From contig NZ_CP038026.1 of NCBI RefSeq assembly GCF_004421005.1, forward strand, positions 2,232,001 to 2,296,000: a DNA stretch of 64,000 nucleotides, read 5' to 3'. Made by a program: the position numbers and the translations under genes. The stretch comes from Pseudoduganella plicata. GTDB taxonomy: Bacteria; Pseudomonadota; Gammaproteobacteria; Burkholderiales; Burkholderiaceae_D. Under the pieces are notes generated by a model that saw only the letters and a program-made list of their open reading frames with translations, searched no databases and was not told the DNA's origin. This document shows, in pieces, positions 9,769 to 17,827 of this stretch. Position 1 is the stretch's first letter. Each line of letters starts with the position of its first letter.

Positions 9769-10146
9769 CCTTAGGGTGTCTGACCAAACTTCGCGACATA
9801 TCTTCAAAAGATGAGTGTTAAGGAAAGCGAGAGGAAGGCCTGCTTGATAACTCGTTGCACAGCGCTATTTTGCTGTTGTCCGCCTTTCGGGGTCTACGGC
9901 AAGTTGGAAGATGAGCTTCTATAAAGCGCAGAAGGGTCTTAGGAACAATCGGTTCGGCCATGGCATCGCTTCGTATGCGTACACGGCCGTTCTTAGCGCC
10001 CGGTTCCCGGCCGCTTACATCCGCTCCGCCCCAATCTGGCGCAACGCGGGAAAACACACCTGAAGGCGGCCGTAGCGGTAGCGGGCATCACAGCGATGGA
10101 TAGCCGTACACGTTGTAAAGCGCCATTGGCCCAGTTAGCCGGGCGA
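9769..10146. other. gene-poor junction after fliR
   Basis: This 378-bp stretch has no gene I can support. The longest frame is an 79-residue minus-strand reading (9818-10057) with no recognisable domain and an Arg/Ser/Pro-rich composition. The segment marks the left edge of a lower-GC accessory insertion and may contain remnants of a mobile element, but I found no terminal repeats. Confidence 0.4.
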
Positions 10147-10650
10147 CTATTGCGCAGTGGACTGGACTTCGCCCGGGCTCCCCATTTCACTGATACGCTT
10201 GAGGGTAACGCGTTTGAACACCGGCTTGCATTGACCACAGTAGAAATCCCTGATACCGACCTTCCCGGAAATCGACTGCGGACGCACGACCCCGCTGAAG
10301 GTGAGCACTTGCAAAGCTTCGCGGTCGGGCGCTCCTTTGACGGGATTGCTGGCAAGACCGCTTGAGTATTCGGCGATAAAGGTCAGCAATTTTTTCTTCG
10401 GATCGTATGTCAGTTTTTGAATGGTTGCGGGGGCCGGTTCGGAGCTGCCGATGGCGACCATGACCTGACCGAACGTTTCCGCTTCGCGTTGGTAGAGCGC
10501 AACATTGTATCCAGAAACAAAATGTGGATCGTCAGCGCCTTCGGTCTGCATATTCGAATAGTAGCCGAGCAGGCGCGCCGACGCCGGCTCTACAGCGCGC
10601 GCCGTCGGAACGAGGCATGCGGCGATCAAAAAGGTAGCAAGAAACTTCAT
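10147..10650 (-). CDS. small exported protein, probable immunity partner of the adjacent peptidase
   Basis: I do not recognise the family. The frame can be read from further upstream, but ATG at 10650 gives a clean Sec signal peptide (K-F-L-A-T-F-L-I-A-A-C-L-V-P, cleavage after A-R-A near residue 19) and a mature protein of about 148 residues with no transmembrane segment. A C-G-Q-C pair lies near residue 138-141. Its start is one base after the stop of the peptidase-like gene, so the two are almost certainly co-translated. A periplasmic protein tied to a wall-degrading enzyme next to a PAAR gene fits an immunity role; that role is inference. A plain secreted hypothetical is the alternative. 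Confidence 0.75.
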   Translation of the reverse strand: MKFLATFLIAACLVPTARAVEPASARLLGYYSNMQTEGADDPHFVSGYNVALYQREAETFGQVMVAIGSSEPAPATIQKLTYDPKKKLLTFIAEYSSGLASNPVKGAPDREALQVLTFSGVVRPQSISGKVGIRDFYCGQCKPVFKRVTLKRISEMGSPGEVQSTAQ

Positions 10651-10651
10651 A

Positions 10652-11278
10652 TCAGTGTCCGGTGGTTGACCAGTGCGGTTTGTCAGCATTTCCGCCGACG
10701 AATTTTTTGACGCCATACGTCAGTCCAACAGCTTTAAGCTGCAGGTTCATGCCGGTGCGCGGCATGGTGTTGATCTCCGTGATCGAGCCATCCTTGTTGG
10801 CGATGTTCAGCGTGCCGGTCCAGGTAATCGACATGTCGATCGCTTCGCCTCTTGTATGCAAGGTGTTTAGGGCGGGCGGTGTATTCGCGGCCAGCCCTCC
10901 GATACCGAACCCGGCCGACATCTGGCGCGCCGCGTTCACGGAAGCCGCCAGCGTAGGGTGGTCCCATTTAATGTTAACGCCTGCCATCGGCGGTACCATC
11001 GCCGGATCGAAACCGTTCTTTACGATCCTGTGTGCCCAGTGCATGAGGTATGCGCGTTCAGGTGGTCGGTAGGTCGCCGCTATGGTCTTGACACCCCCTG
11101 CCGCCTCAATCGCAGCAATGAACGCGTTACAGTTGTCCCGGAAGTCAGGCTTAAGAGTTGATGTTTCGCGGCTACCCGGAAAGCGGCCGCACCACACAGG
11201 ACCGCTGAGCTCAGGCGCGACGCTAACAGTCGCAGGCGTAGTGTTCGTGGTCGGTGTGAGCGGTGCTGTCGTGTTCAT
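10652..11278 (-). CDS. M15-type (VanY-like) peptidoglycan peptidase, probable type VI secretion effector
   Basis: The 208-residue product has no signal peptide. Its C-terminal half carries the zinc-peptidase M15 pattern H-x-x-G-x-A-x-D (His141, Gly144, Ala146, Asp148) and a late P-H-W (His202), matching the ligand layout of D-Ala-D-Ala carboxypeptidase-like enzymes that cut peptidoglycan stem peptides. The N-terminal part has W-C-G-R-F-P-G-S near 29-36 and A-T-Y-R-P-P-E-R-A-Y near 68-77. Its start lies inside the 3' end of the PAAR gene (56-bp overlap) and its stop is one base before the exported partner. Lack of a signal peptide plus a PAAR neighbour suggests delivery by a type VI apparatus; no such apparatus is encoded in this window. 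Confidence 0.82.
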   Translation of the reverse strand: MNTTAPLTPTTNTTPATVSVAPELSGPVWCGRFPGSRETSTLKPDFRDNCNAFIAAIEAAGGVKTIAATYRPPERAYLMHWAHRIVKNGFDPAMVPPMAGVNIKWDHPTLAASVNAARQMSAGFGIGGLAANTPPALNTLHTRGEAIDMSITWTGTLNIANKDGSITEINTMPRTGMNLQLKAVGLTYGVKKFVGGNADKPHWSTTGH

Positions 11279-11840
11279 AGTAGGGTACTTCTATCGTCGC
11301 GTTCTGTGGGTGGTCCGAGCATGCCTTTTCGGTCATGCCGTCGGCGTCCGTGGTACCTATAAGCTCAGTACCGTCGTCCAGGGTGATACGGTAGCGCGTA
11401 TACGCAAGCGCCTTTCCTGTCGATTCATCCTGAACACGGAAGGCGAGGTCGAATTTGTGATCATGGTGAGCGTCACCCGCAGGCGACGTGGCGGGTATTT
11501 CACCGAGGGCTGCGTCAAGGGCAGCAGACGTGGCGGCTGCCGGGGGGCTGACTGTTCGCGGCGCAGCGCCACCGCTATATTCGACAGTGTCGGTAAACTG
11601 GGTAGCGATCAAGACAGCCCCGCACGCTGTTTTCATACCCGCAAGCGCCACTCCCTTCCCGTAGAAGGTAGTGGTCATGGCACCCTCGCTGATGGGGAAC
11701 GTACCTTTGCATTTAGGACAATATGTTTTATGTCCGATAAAGGCAATCGGCTTGCCGAAACAGATGTCGGTAGGACTTCCTTCAAGTACCGTTCCGCCGT
11801 GACTCGTCGGATCACCGAGCCTGATAATTTCTCCTGCCAT
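11223..11840 (-). CDS. PAAR-domain protein with C-terminal extension (type VI secretion spike tip)
   Basis: PAAR proteins form the sharp tip on VgrG spikes and carry effectors. The 205-residue product starts at ATG 11840. Residues 1-85 are the PAAR fold: R-L-G-D-P-T-S-H-G-G (His14), G-H-K-T-Y-C-P-K-C (Cys41, Cys44) and a G-K-G-V-A-L-A-G-M-K-T-A-C-G turn. A flexible Ala/Pro linker (about 90-125) leads to a beta-rich segment (about 130-190, T-G-K-A-L-A-Y-T-R-Y-R-I-T-L-D-D-G) that looks transthyretin-like, as seen in some PAAR and VgrG cargo adaptors; that domain call is tentative. The tail is His/Cys-rich (HEHYACDC). The downstream peptidase gene begins inside this gene. Confidence 0.87.
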   Translation of the reverse strand: MAGEIIRLGDPTSHGGTVLEGSPTDICFGKPIAFIGHKTYCPKCKGTFPISEGAMTTTFYGKGVALAGMKTACGAVLIATQFTDTVEYSGGAAPRTVSPPAAATSAALDAALGEIPATSPAGDAHHDHKFDLAFRVQDESTGKALAYTRYRITLDDGTELIGTTDADGMTEKACSDHPQNATIEVPYYEHDSTAHTDHEHYACDC

Positions 11841-11920
11841 GGGTGCACCATATAATATTAAGTGCCAGAGCCTAACATGCTCTTACCTATTTGTCACTGA
11901 AGTGAATCGCCACGAGTTTT

Positions 11921-12829
11921 CTAGACACTCGCGAGCCGCTTGAAATACTGCTTTTCATACTCGACCGGCGACAAGTCATTGCTGAAGCTGTGCCGGCGCT
12001 TTGGATTGTAAAACATCTCGATGTAATCGAAGACATCCTGCTTTGCTTCTTCCCGAGTGCCGTAGGTCTTGCGCCTGATTCGCTCCCGTTTCAGAAGTTG
12101 GAAGAAGCTCTCGGCCACGGCGTTATCGTGGCAGTTTCCGCGTCGGCTCATGCTCTGCTGCAGGTTGTGCTCGGTCAGGAAGTCGCGCCAGTCGTAGCTG
12201 CTGAACTGACTGCCCTGATCGGAATGCACCATCACCGAATTCTTGGGCTGCCGACGCCAGACAGCCATCAATAGCGCGATCATGCCAGCTCGCGATCGAT
12301 TCGGGAACTTATCGACCAGCCGACCACCTGACGCGAGAACAGATCAAGCACTACGGCCAAATACAGCCAACCCTCATGCGTGCGGATGTATGTTATGTCC
12401 GTCACCCAGATGCAATTCGGTTCTGCTACATCAAATTGGCGCTGCAAGTGATTTGGTGCCACCAGCGATGGTGCGCCGCCGCGTTTGTACTTGCGCTTGG
12501 CATAGCCTGTCTGCGAGCCAATCCCAGCGGAGCGCATCAGCCGATGGACGCGGTTAATGCCGCACTGCTCGCCAAGCTCGCGCAGATCGTCGCTGACCTT
12601 GCGGTAGCCGTACACGCTGCCGCTTTCAAGTCACGATTCCTTGATAGGGATGAGCAGACGCTTGTCTTCCTTGGCACGCTTACTTTCAGGATTCAGACGC
12701 CATGCATAAAAGCCACTCGGATGCACTTCGAGCACTTTGCACAGCCGGCGCACCGGGAATTGGTCCTGTAACTGAGCAATTAAGGTGTACCTTACCCGGA
12801 CGTCTTGGCAAAGTACACCGCGGCCTTTT
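11921..12829 (-). pseudogene. IS3-family transposase orfB (DDE), inactivated twice
   Basis: Read in the frame following the A5G slip site, orfB encodes the usual IS3 DDE integrase: an N-terminal H-P-S-G-F-Y-A-W segment, then V-Y-G-Y-R-K-V, a W-V-T-D-I-T-Y-I-R-T strand (first catalytic Asp), H-S-D-Q-G-S-Q-F-S-S (second Asp) and N-C-H-D-N-A-V-A-E-S-F-F (catalytic Glu). Two lesions are visible. At 12631-12633 a TGA replaces the expected Trp codon between I-K-E-S and L-E-S-G-S. Near 12281-12284 a base has been lost (GCATGATC where relatives would have GCAATG), shifting the rest of the gene. The element therefore cannot make its own full transposase. Confidence 0.9.
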
Positions 12830-13070
12830 TCAATATGTCACGCTCCTCCGTGACGCGTTTGAGCTCGGCCTTCAGGCGCCGCATCTCGTCAGACTGAGCA
12901 TCGACAGCCTTTCGCTCCGCCTCGGGCACGCCATAGCGCTTCGTCCAGGCGTACAGGCTATGGATGCTTACTCCGAGCCGCTCCGCCACCTCACTCGCTG
13001 GGTGCCCACGCTGGGCTACCTGCTTAACTGCTGCAATCTTGAATTCCTCTGTGTACCGCTTGCCGCTCAT
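12792..13070 (-). CDS. IS3-family transposase orfA (helix-turn-helix subunit)
   Basis: OrfA of IS3 elements binds the terminal repeats. The 92-residue product starts at ATG 13070 and has the usual layout: a helix-turn-helix (E-E-F-K-I-A-A-V-K-Q-V through S-I-H-S-L-Y-A-W-T-K-R) in residues 8-45 and a leucine-zipper-like helix (R-R-L-K-A-E-L-K-R-V-T-E-E-R-D-I-L-K-K) at about 63-83. It appears intact, but its orfB partner is broken, so it could act only as a regulator or in trans. Confidence 0.93.
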   Translation of the reverse strand: MSGKRYTEEFKIAAVKQVAQRGHPASEVAERLGVSIHSLYAWTKRYGVPEAERKAVDAQSDEMRRLKAELKRVTEERDILKKAAVYFAKTSG

Positions 13071-13108
13071 ACGATCTCCTTTTGCCCGATATTATGGCTC
13101 AGAAGTGT

Positions 13109-13375
13109 CTACAATAGTCGTGGCGATTCAAAGGTGGGATGCAGATCCACCCGTTGCCGCAGCGCTTTGAGCAGTTGCCCGAGAGTCGCTTTAGAGTGCC
13201 GCTCAAGCAGGGTCTGAAGCTGCTCTACAGTCAGCAGTGGCTCGCCTTGCAGTGGGAACGTCAGGCAAGTGCCCATCAAGCGCTCGACACTCTGTCCGGC
13301 GATCACCGCAATGCCCAATGTCTTCAGAACATGATCCTGGACAGGCTTGTACCCTGATTGGACTTCGTCTTTCAT
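13109..13375 (-). CDS. small unknown gene whose last codons were replaced by the IS element
   Basis: ATG at 13375 follows a good AGGAG site (13380-13384 on the minus strand). The current frame is 88 residues and ends inside the right terminal repeat of the IS. Removing the IS and one AAG copy joins H-P-T-F to S-D-K and a TAG stop, so the pre-insertion protein had about 85 residues and the insertion changed only its last few. No domain is recognised; the body is helical (T-V-E-Q-L-Q-T-L-L-E-R and L-G-Q-L-L-K-A-L-R-Q-R). Without the IS its stop would be about 50 bp upstream of the PAAR start, on the same strand, so it may have belonged to the same operon. Confidence 0.6.
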   Translation of the reverse strand: MKDEVQSGYKPVQDHVLKTLGIAVIAGQSVERLMGTCLTFPLQGEPLLTVEQLQTLLERHSKATLGQLLKALRQRVDLHPTFESPRLL

Positions 13376-13825
13376 GATCTCCTCTCATCCAGCGAAATGC
13401 GCTGAATGGCTGCGTCGCAGTATAGTTTAGACCTAGCGCCCAGCACATGACGGGTTAGCGTCCGTCTTAGGGCGCCGCTACGCTGGCCCGACTGAACCAC
13501 CGTTGATCAAATGTACAAGGCCGATAGTGACAAGAGCCTCTGGAACACAAAGTCTTGGCCATCGCAGACATTTGCAAGCCGCCTGACAATGGTTACTTCT
13601 GGCCGAAAGCGGCCGCCCACAATGCCTCAGTGTACGGTGTTGTTGTTCTCAGGACAAGCGGCGAGTTTTGTCTGGAGATTTTATTTACACCTCTGGAGAC
13701 AGTCCATCATTACTGCGCCGGACAGGCAATGTGCAGAGAGGTCATAATTGGGCCGCTCGCCGTTCGAAACGCCTCAGAAACTACGTTATCAGTATAAGTA
13801 TGCTTATCAGAAAATCGAAGACTTT
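13376..13825. other. lower-GC stretch without a supported gene
   Basis: About 450 bp of lower-GC sequence separates two divergent genes. A CAGCG-AAATG-CGCTG inverted repeat (near 13390-13404) and a TATACT hexamer on the minus strand (near 13424) could form a promoter for the small gene at 13375. An 80-codon plus-strand frame (13555-13797, TTG start) has no recognisable similarity and I do not call it. Confidence 0.35.
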
Positions 13826-14398
13826 ATGAAGACCATTGCCCGAATTGTTTTTGTTATTGGCGTCTTTCTGGCCTGGGTCCTTCCGTTGGCAGCCGTACCG
13901 TTTGTCAACATAATGCCGTATTTATTCAGCTCGACATTTGGCGAGCGCTTTCTGATATCACTGGCCACGACTGCCCTGCTTGCGGTCTGCTGGTGGTTCG
14001 CATGCAACGACGGCAACCGGCGCTCGCTCGTAAGCCCCCGACGGGCGAGGAAGGATGCACTGAACCTTGCGCTTGGCACCGTGGCGGTCACCTGCATCCC
14101 CGCGATTCTCGGCGCGAATGTCTTGGGAATATTCGTGACAGGACTCAAAAACCAACCCGTCAGACACACGCTGGAAGTCGTTGACATTACGGAGAAAACA
14201 CGAAAGGAGCCTCGCACGCGATGGGAGCTGGCGTGCGCGCGAAGTGAGGCGCGCTTTGAAGTGGTGCTCGCGGACAAAATGCTGGCCGTCCCGGCTGTGC
14301 AAGTGGGCTCGCGGGTCACGCTGTCCGGACGGCGTAACTTCGTGGGAACGTATGTGGAGCAGGTGGCGGTGACGCCTAAGGCCGAGCCCACCTGTTGA
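13826..14398 (+). CDS. membrane protein of unknown function
   Basis: The frame extends upstream of ATG 13826, but that ATG starts directly before the first hydrophobic helix and gives a sensible 190-residue protein. Three membrane segments are visible: about residues 4-28 (A-R-I-V-F-V-I-G-V-F-L-A-W-V-L), 42-60 (L-I-S-L-A-T-T-A-L-L-A-V-C-W-W) and 82-108 (L-A-L-G-T-V-A-V-T-C-I-P-A-I-L-G). A soluble C-terminal domain of about 80 residues follows. The family is not recognised. The gene lies in the lower-GC insertion and is convergent with flgL. It might belong with the PAAR cassette, but it faces away from it and nothing else ties them. Confidence 0.7.
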   Translation: MKTIARIVFVIGVFLAWVLPLAAVPFVNIMPYLFSSTFGERFLISLATTALLAVCWWFACNDGNRRSLVSPRRARKDALNLALGTVAVTCIPAILGANVLGIFVTGLKNQPVRHTLEVVDITEKTRKEPRTRWELACARSEARFEVVLADKMLAVPAVQVGSRVTLSGRRNFVGTYVEQVAVTPKAEPTC

Positions 14399-14506
14399 GA
14401 CGCGTCACCTGACGCTTGTGGGCCGATGATGCGTGCAGGTATAGCCGGGAAAACGATCAACCACGCGCCCGGGCGGTTGGCGGGACATGCCTGCCGCCCC
14501 CAGCGC

Positions 14507-15730
14507 TTAATTGATGTAGTTGAACAGCGAAAGACTAGTAGCAGTCTTAAAAGTCTGCTGCGCCGCCTGCAAACTGGTGGTCTGCTGCGCAAACCGCGAA
14601 GCGGCTTCGATCGGGTCGACTTCGATCAGGTCCGACACCTGGGTCTGGTACTGGATGTCCATTTCCGAGCCGGCCGAGTCCAGGTAGTCCAGTTCCTTGC
14701 CGCGGGCGCCGACGGAGGCGCGGACGGACAGCACGTTATCCGAGGCGTTCTGGATGTTCTGGTTGGCTTCATTCAGCGCGTTGGTCAGCTTGGCGCCGGC
14801 CGTCGGGCCCGTGCCCGTCGAGCGCAATGCGTTGATGACGTTCTGGATCGACGTGAAGACGGACTGGTTCTTGCTCGGTTCGACGGCGAACTGGTCGCCG
14901 GCGGCGGGCTCGCCCTTGACGTCGAACGTGATGCCTTCGAACGTGATCGGCTCGCCGGCCTTGTAATCCGTTGCGGGCAGCACGGGCGTGTTGCCGTTGG
15001 TGACGTCGACAACGGAATACTGCATCTTGCCCGTCGTGGCGTCTTTTGCGAACGACAGCGTGTAGTCGTGGCCCTTGACCGTCCCCGTCACGGTGCCCGG
15101 CGAGATGATGCCCGTGCCGGTGTTGCCGGCGCCGGTCGGCTTCGTCAGGAACGTGCCGTTGCCCGTCAGGTTGCGCTCGAAAATGGCGCTGCCCGAGGCG
15201 CTGATGGCCATCTTGCGGCCCGATCCCACCTGCAGCTCGCGCTCGCCCTGGTCGCCGTAATAGTCGGCGCCGGTGGCGGTCTGGGCGAACGGCAGCGTGT
15301 TGGTCTTGTAGCCGGCGAAGACGTAGCCGCCCGTGCCGTCGGCCGTGTTGGCCTGGCCCAGCAGGTCGCCCATGCGCGCTTCCAGGTCGACGGCCAGCGC
15401 TTCGCGGTCGGCAATCGACAGCGCCGGATTGCCGGCGTACAGAATGGTGTTCTTGACGTCGGTCAGTAGCTCCCCTACCGTTCCAAGCGTGGTATCGACC
15501 TGCGCCAGCGACGACAATGCCGTCTGGCGGTTGGTCTTGTACTGGTCGTTGATTTCCAGCGACTGCGTCACTTCCAGTGCGCGCGCCGAGGCGACAGGGT
15601 CGTCGGCGGGCGTCAGCACGCGGCGGCCCGTCGACAGCTGCATCTGGGTCTTCAGCATGTTCGATTGCAGCGTGCCCAACTGGTTGGTGCCGCGGTCGTA
15701 CATCATGCTGGTGCTGATACGCAAACTCAT
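14507..15730 (-). CDS. flgL: flagellar hook-filament junction protein FlgL (HAP3)
   Basis: FlgL joins the hook to the flagellin filament. ATG at 15730 gives 407 residues. The N-terminal flagellin-like helices carry the conserved R-I-S-T-S-M-M-Y-D-R-G and T-G-R-R-V-L-T-P-A-D-D-P-V-A-S-A-R-A segments (residues 4-50). The C-terminal helix ends with T-S-L-Q-A-A-Q-Q-T-F. The variable middle (about 150-300) is longer than in enteric FlgL. It follows flgK by 20 bp and probably shares its FliA-dependent promoter. It is the last gene of the flgB-flgL run and borders the accessory insertion. Confidence 0.96.
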   Translation of the reverse strand: MSLRISTSMMYDRGTNQLGTLQSNMLKTQMQLSTGRRVLTPADDPVASARALEVTQSLEINDQYKTNRQTALSSLAQVDTTLGTVGELLTDVKNTILYAGNPALSIADREALAVDLEARMGDLLGQANTADGTGGYVFAGYKTNTLPFAQTATGADYYGDQGERELQVGSGRKMAISASGSAIFERNLTGNGTFLTKPTGAGNTGTGIISPGTVTGTVKGHDYTLSFAKDATTGKMQYSVVDVTNGNTPVLPATDYKAGEPITFEGITFDVKGEPAAGDQFAVEPSKNQSVFTSIQNVINALRSTGTGPTAGAKLTNALNEANQNIQNASDNVLSVRASVGARGKELDYLDSAGSEMDIQYQTQVSDLIEVDPIEAASRFAQQTTSLQAAQQTFKTATSLSLFNYIN

Positions 15731-15750
15731 GGTCCTGTTCCTTCCTTCGA

Positions 15751-17757
15751 TTACCGGATCTGCAGCAGCGTGTCGAACATCTGACCCGCGATCTGCATCA
15801 CCTTGCCGGCGGCCTGGTAGGCCTGCTGGTAGCGCAGCAGATCGGCTGCTTCCTCGTCCAGATTCACGCCGGACACGCTTTGCTGCGACGCCATCGCCTG
15901 GTTTACCGTTGTTTCGGCAGCCGCGCTGCCGACCTGCAGTTCACGCGTCTTGTTGCCGACGTAGTTGACGGAGGCCGCATAGCTGCCCTGGAACGTGGCG
16001 CTGTTGCCGTTCAGGATATTTTTCGTTTGCAGGCCGGCCAGCAGCACCCCGTTGCGACCATCGCCCACGCCCGTCGTGTTCGGGCCGACGGTAAACTTGT
16101 CGCCCTGCTGTGGCGTGCCGCCGATGGCGAAACTCATGCCGTTGTAGCTGAGCGTGGCGCCCGTCTCGAAGCGCACCGGCGTGCCCGGCGCGAACGATTC
16201 CGTCGTGCCGTTGGCCCGCGTCAGGACGACGTTGGTCGTCCGGCCTGCCGGGAAGCCCGCCAGCTCCGGCCGCGTGTCCGCGCCTGCGGGAGCCGGCTGG
16301 AGCGTCAGGTCCATGGGCGCCGCCAGCGCATTGCCCGGCGCCAGGTAGGTCGCATCGACGGTACCGGCGCTGATCGTGCCGGTGCCCTTGTTGCCGACGG
16401 GCGTGGACGTGGCGATCGGCGCCGCCAGCGCGACCTTGTGGTAATCCGTGATGGCCACGCCGAATTCGGCTGCGGCCGTGTACGTGGGGCGCACTTCGAA
16501 GCGGTCGCCCGTCTGCGGCGTGCCGGAGAAGTTGTACGTGACGCCGTCGATTTCCATCGACGTACCGGCCGGATTGGCCAGGATCGGTGCGACGGCCGGG
16601 TTCAGCGGCGTGCCGTCGGCACGCTCGATGTTGTAGTAATTGTTGCCGCCGGCGGTGGTGACCTTGACCTTGTAGTCGGCGCCCGTCAGCTTTGACGCAT
16701 CCGTGACGGTGCCGTCGATCTTCGCCGTGCTCAGCGGCGAATTGCGCGTGTCGTAGCCGATATACGCCTTGATGGGCTTGAAATAGTCGCCGCCCGGCTT
16801 GCCGTCCAGGTCCTGGCCCAGGCGGTGCTGGTCGTTGAACGCATCCGTCATCCCGGCCGCGATCAGGCCGATCTGGTTCTGCACGCGATCCAGGGTTTCG
16901 TTGCGGAACGCCATCAGGCCGCCCAGCGCGCCACCCGTGAAGGTATCGTCCGGCAAGGTCGACACCTTGCCGGCCGTCTGGTAACCCACGACGGTACGGC
17001 CGGGGTCGGTCGTCGACGGGATGGCGGCCAGTTGCATGCTGCCGACGCCGACGACCAGCGGCTGGCCCGAGCCGATCGACACGTTGAGCATATTGTTGTC
17101 GCTCGGCAGCACGGTGACCTTCACTTGCTGGTTCAGGTCGCGGATCAGCTGGTCGCGCTGGTCCAGCAGGTCGTTCGGGGGATTGAGCGGGTCCATCGTG
17201 GCCGCTGCGATCTTCTTGTTCAGGTCCGCGATCTGGGTGGTAAACGCATTGATCGAGTTGACGGTCGATTCGACGGAGCTGTTCACGCCTTCCTGCAGTT
17301 CCGACAGGCGGCCCGACACTTCATGGAAGCGCGCGGCCAGCGTCTGCGACGACGACAGCATCGATTCGCGCGCGGCCTGCAGCGACGGCGTCGAGTTGGC
17401 CGTCTGCACGCCCTTGAAGAAGTCCTGCAGCGCCGGCGAGAGGCCGATGGTGCTGTCGGACATCATGTTGTCGATCTGGCTGATCTGGCCCAGGTAGGCG
17501 TCCACGGAGCCCTGGTTGGCCTGGGCGTTCAGCACCTGGGTGTTCAGGAAGTTGTCGTAATAGCGCTTGATCTGAGCAACCTCGGTGCCCGTGCCGATAT
17601 AACCGACGCCCTGGTTAATCGGTGGCAGCGTCCCCTGGACGATGCCCTGGCGGCTGTAGCCGGGCACGCTCGCATTGGTAATGTTGTGACCGGTCGTGGC
17701 GAGGCCCGTCTGGGCCGCCATCAAGCCGGTCTTGCCGATGCTGAGGAGGTTGCTCAT
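15751..17757 (-). CDS. flgK: flagellar hook-associated protein FlgK (HAP1)
   Basis: FlgK caps the hook before the filament is added. ATG at 17757 gives 668 residues, at the long end for the family. Residues 1-60 have the rod/hook-type N-terminus (L-L-S-I-G-K-T-G-L-M-A-A-Q and the N-I-T-N-A-S-V-P-G-Y-S-R-Q motif), and the last 45 residues have the C-terminal pair L-D-E-E-A-A-D-L-L-R-Y-Q-Q-A-Y. The middle contains surface-exposed Thr/Gly-rich domains. A FliA-type promoter lies directly upstream (17786-17812), fitting late-class expression with flgL. Confidence 0.97.
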   Translation of the reverse strand: MSNLLSIGKTGLMAAQTGLATTGHNITNASVPGYSRQGIVQGTLPPINQGVGYIGTGTEVAQIKRYYDNFLNTQVLNAQANQGSVDAYLGQISQIDNMMSDSTIGLSPALQDFFKGVQTANSTPSLQAARESMLSSSQTLAARFHEVSGRLSELQEGVNSSVESTVNSINAFTTQIADLNKKIAAATMDPLNPPNDLLDQRDQLIRDLNQQVKVTVLPSDNNMLNVSIGSGQPLVVGVGSMQLAAIPSTTDPGRTVVGYQTAGKVSTLPDDTFTGGALGGLMAFRNETLDRVQNQIGLIAAGMTDAFNDQHRLGQDLDGKPGGDYFKPIKAYIGYDTRNSPLSTAKIDGTVTDASKLTGADYKVKVTTAGGNNYYNIERADGTPLNPAVAPILANPAGTSMEIDGVTYNFSGTPQTGDRFEVRPTYTAAAEFGVAITDYHKVALAAPIATSTPVGNKGTGTISAGTVDATYLAPGNALAAPMDLTLQPAPAGADTRPELAGFPAGRTTNVVLTRANGTTESFAPGTPVRFETGATLSYNGMSFAIGGTPQQGDKFTVGPNTTGVGDGRNGVLLAGLQTKNILNGNSATFQGSYAASVNYVGNKTRELQVGSAAAETTVNQAMASQQSVSGVNLDEEAADLLRYQQAYQAAGKVMQIAGQMFDTLLQIR

Positions 17758-17785
17758 GTGGTCTGCTCTTTCCTGTCTGATCTAG

Positions 17786-17812
17786 GTAACGACGCAATCG
17801 CGGAAAACTTGA
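17786..17812 (-). promoter_or_regulatory. FliA (sigma-28) promoter for flgKL
   Basis: Read on the minus strand: TCAAGTTT, an 11-base spacer, then GTCGTTAC, against the sigma-28 consensus TAAAGTTT-N11-GCCGATAA. Seven of eight bases in the -35 part match and the spacing is exact. It ends 28 bp upstream of the flgK start. Confidence 0.8.
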
Positions 17813-17827
17813 ATGCCTGCACAGTCA

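Larger units (their letters stand above)
11903..13130 (-). mobile_element. IS3-family insertion sequence, complete ends, decayed transposase
   Basis: The 1228-bp element is bounded by imperfect terminal inverted repeats: the left end begins TGAATCGCCACGAG at 11903 and the right end, read inward on the minus strand from 13130, begins TGAATCGCCACGAC; similarity extends about 28 bases. A 3-bp target duplication AAG flanks it (11900-11902 and 13131-13133). It contains orfA (intact) and orfB (interrupted) in the usual two-frame IS3 arrangement, with an A5G tract at 12825-12830 where -1 frameshifting could join them. It landed near the 3' end of a small gene. I cannot name the exact IS. Confidence 0.93.

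Noticed and set aside
9818..10057. 79-codon minus-strand frame after fliR
   Set aside because: No ribosome site, no recognisable domain and a composition unlike neighbouring genes.
13555..13797. 80-codon plus-strand frame in the lower-GC region
   Set aside because: TTG start without a ribosome site and no similarity I can recognise; it runs into the upstream extension of the membrane-protein frame.
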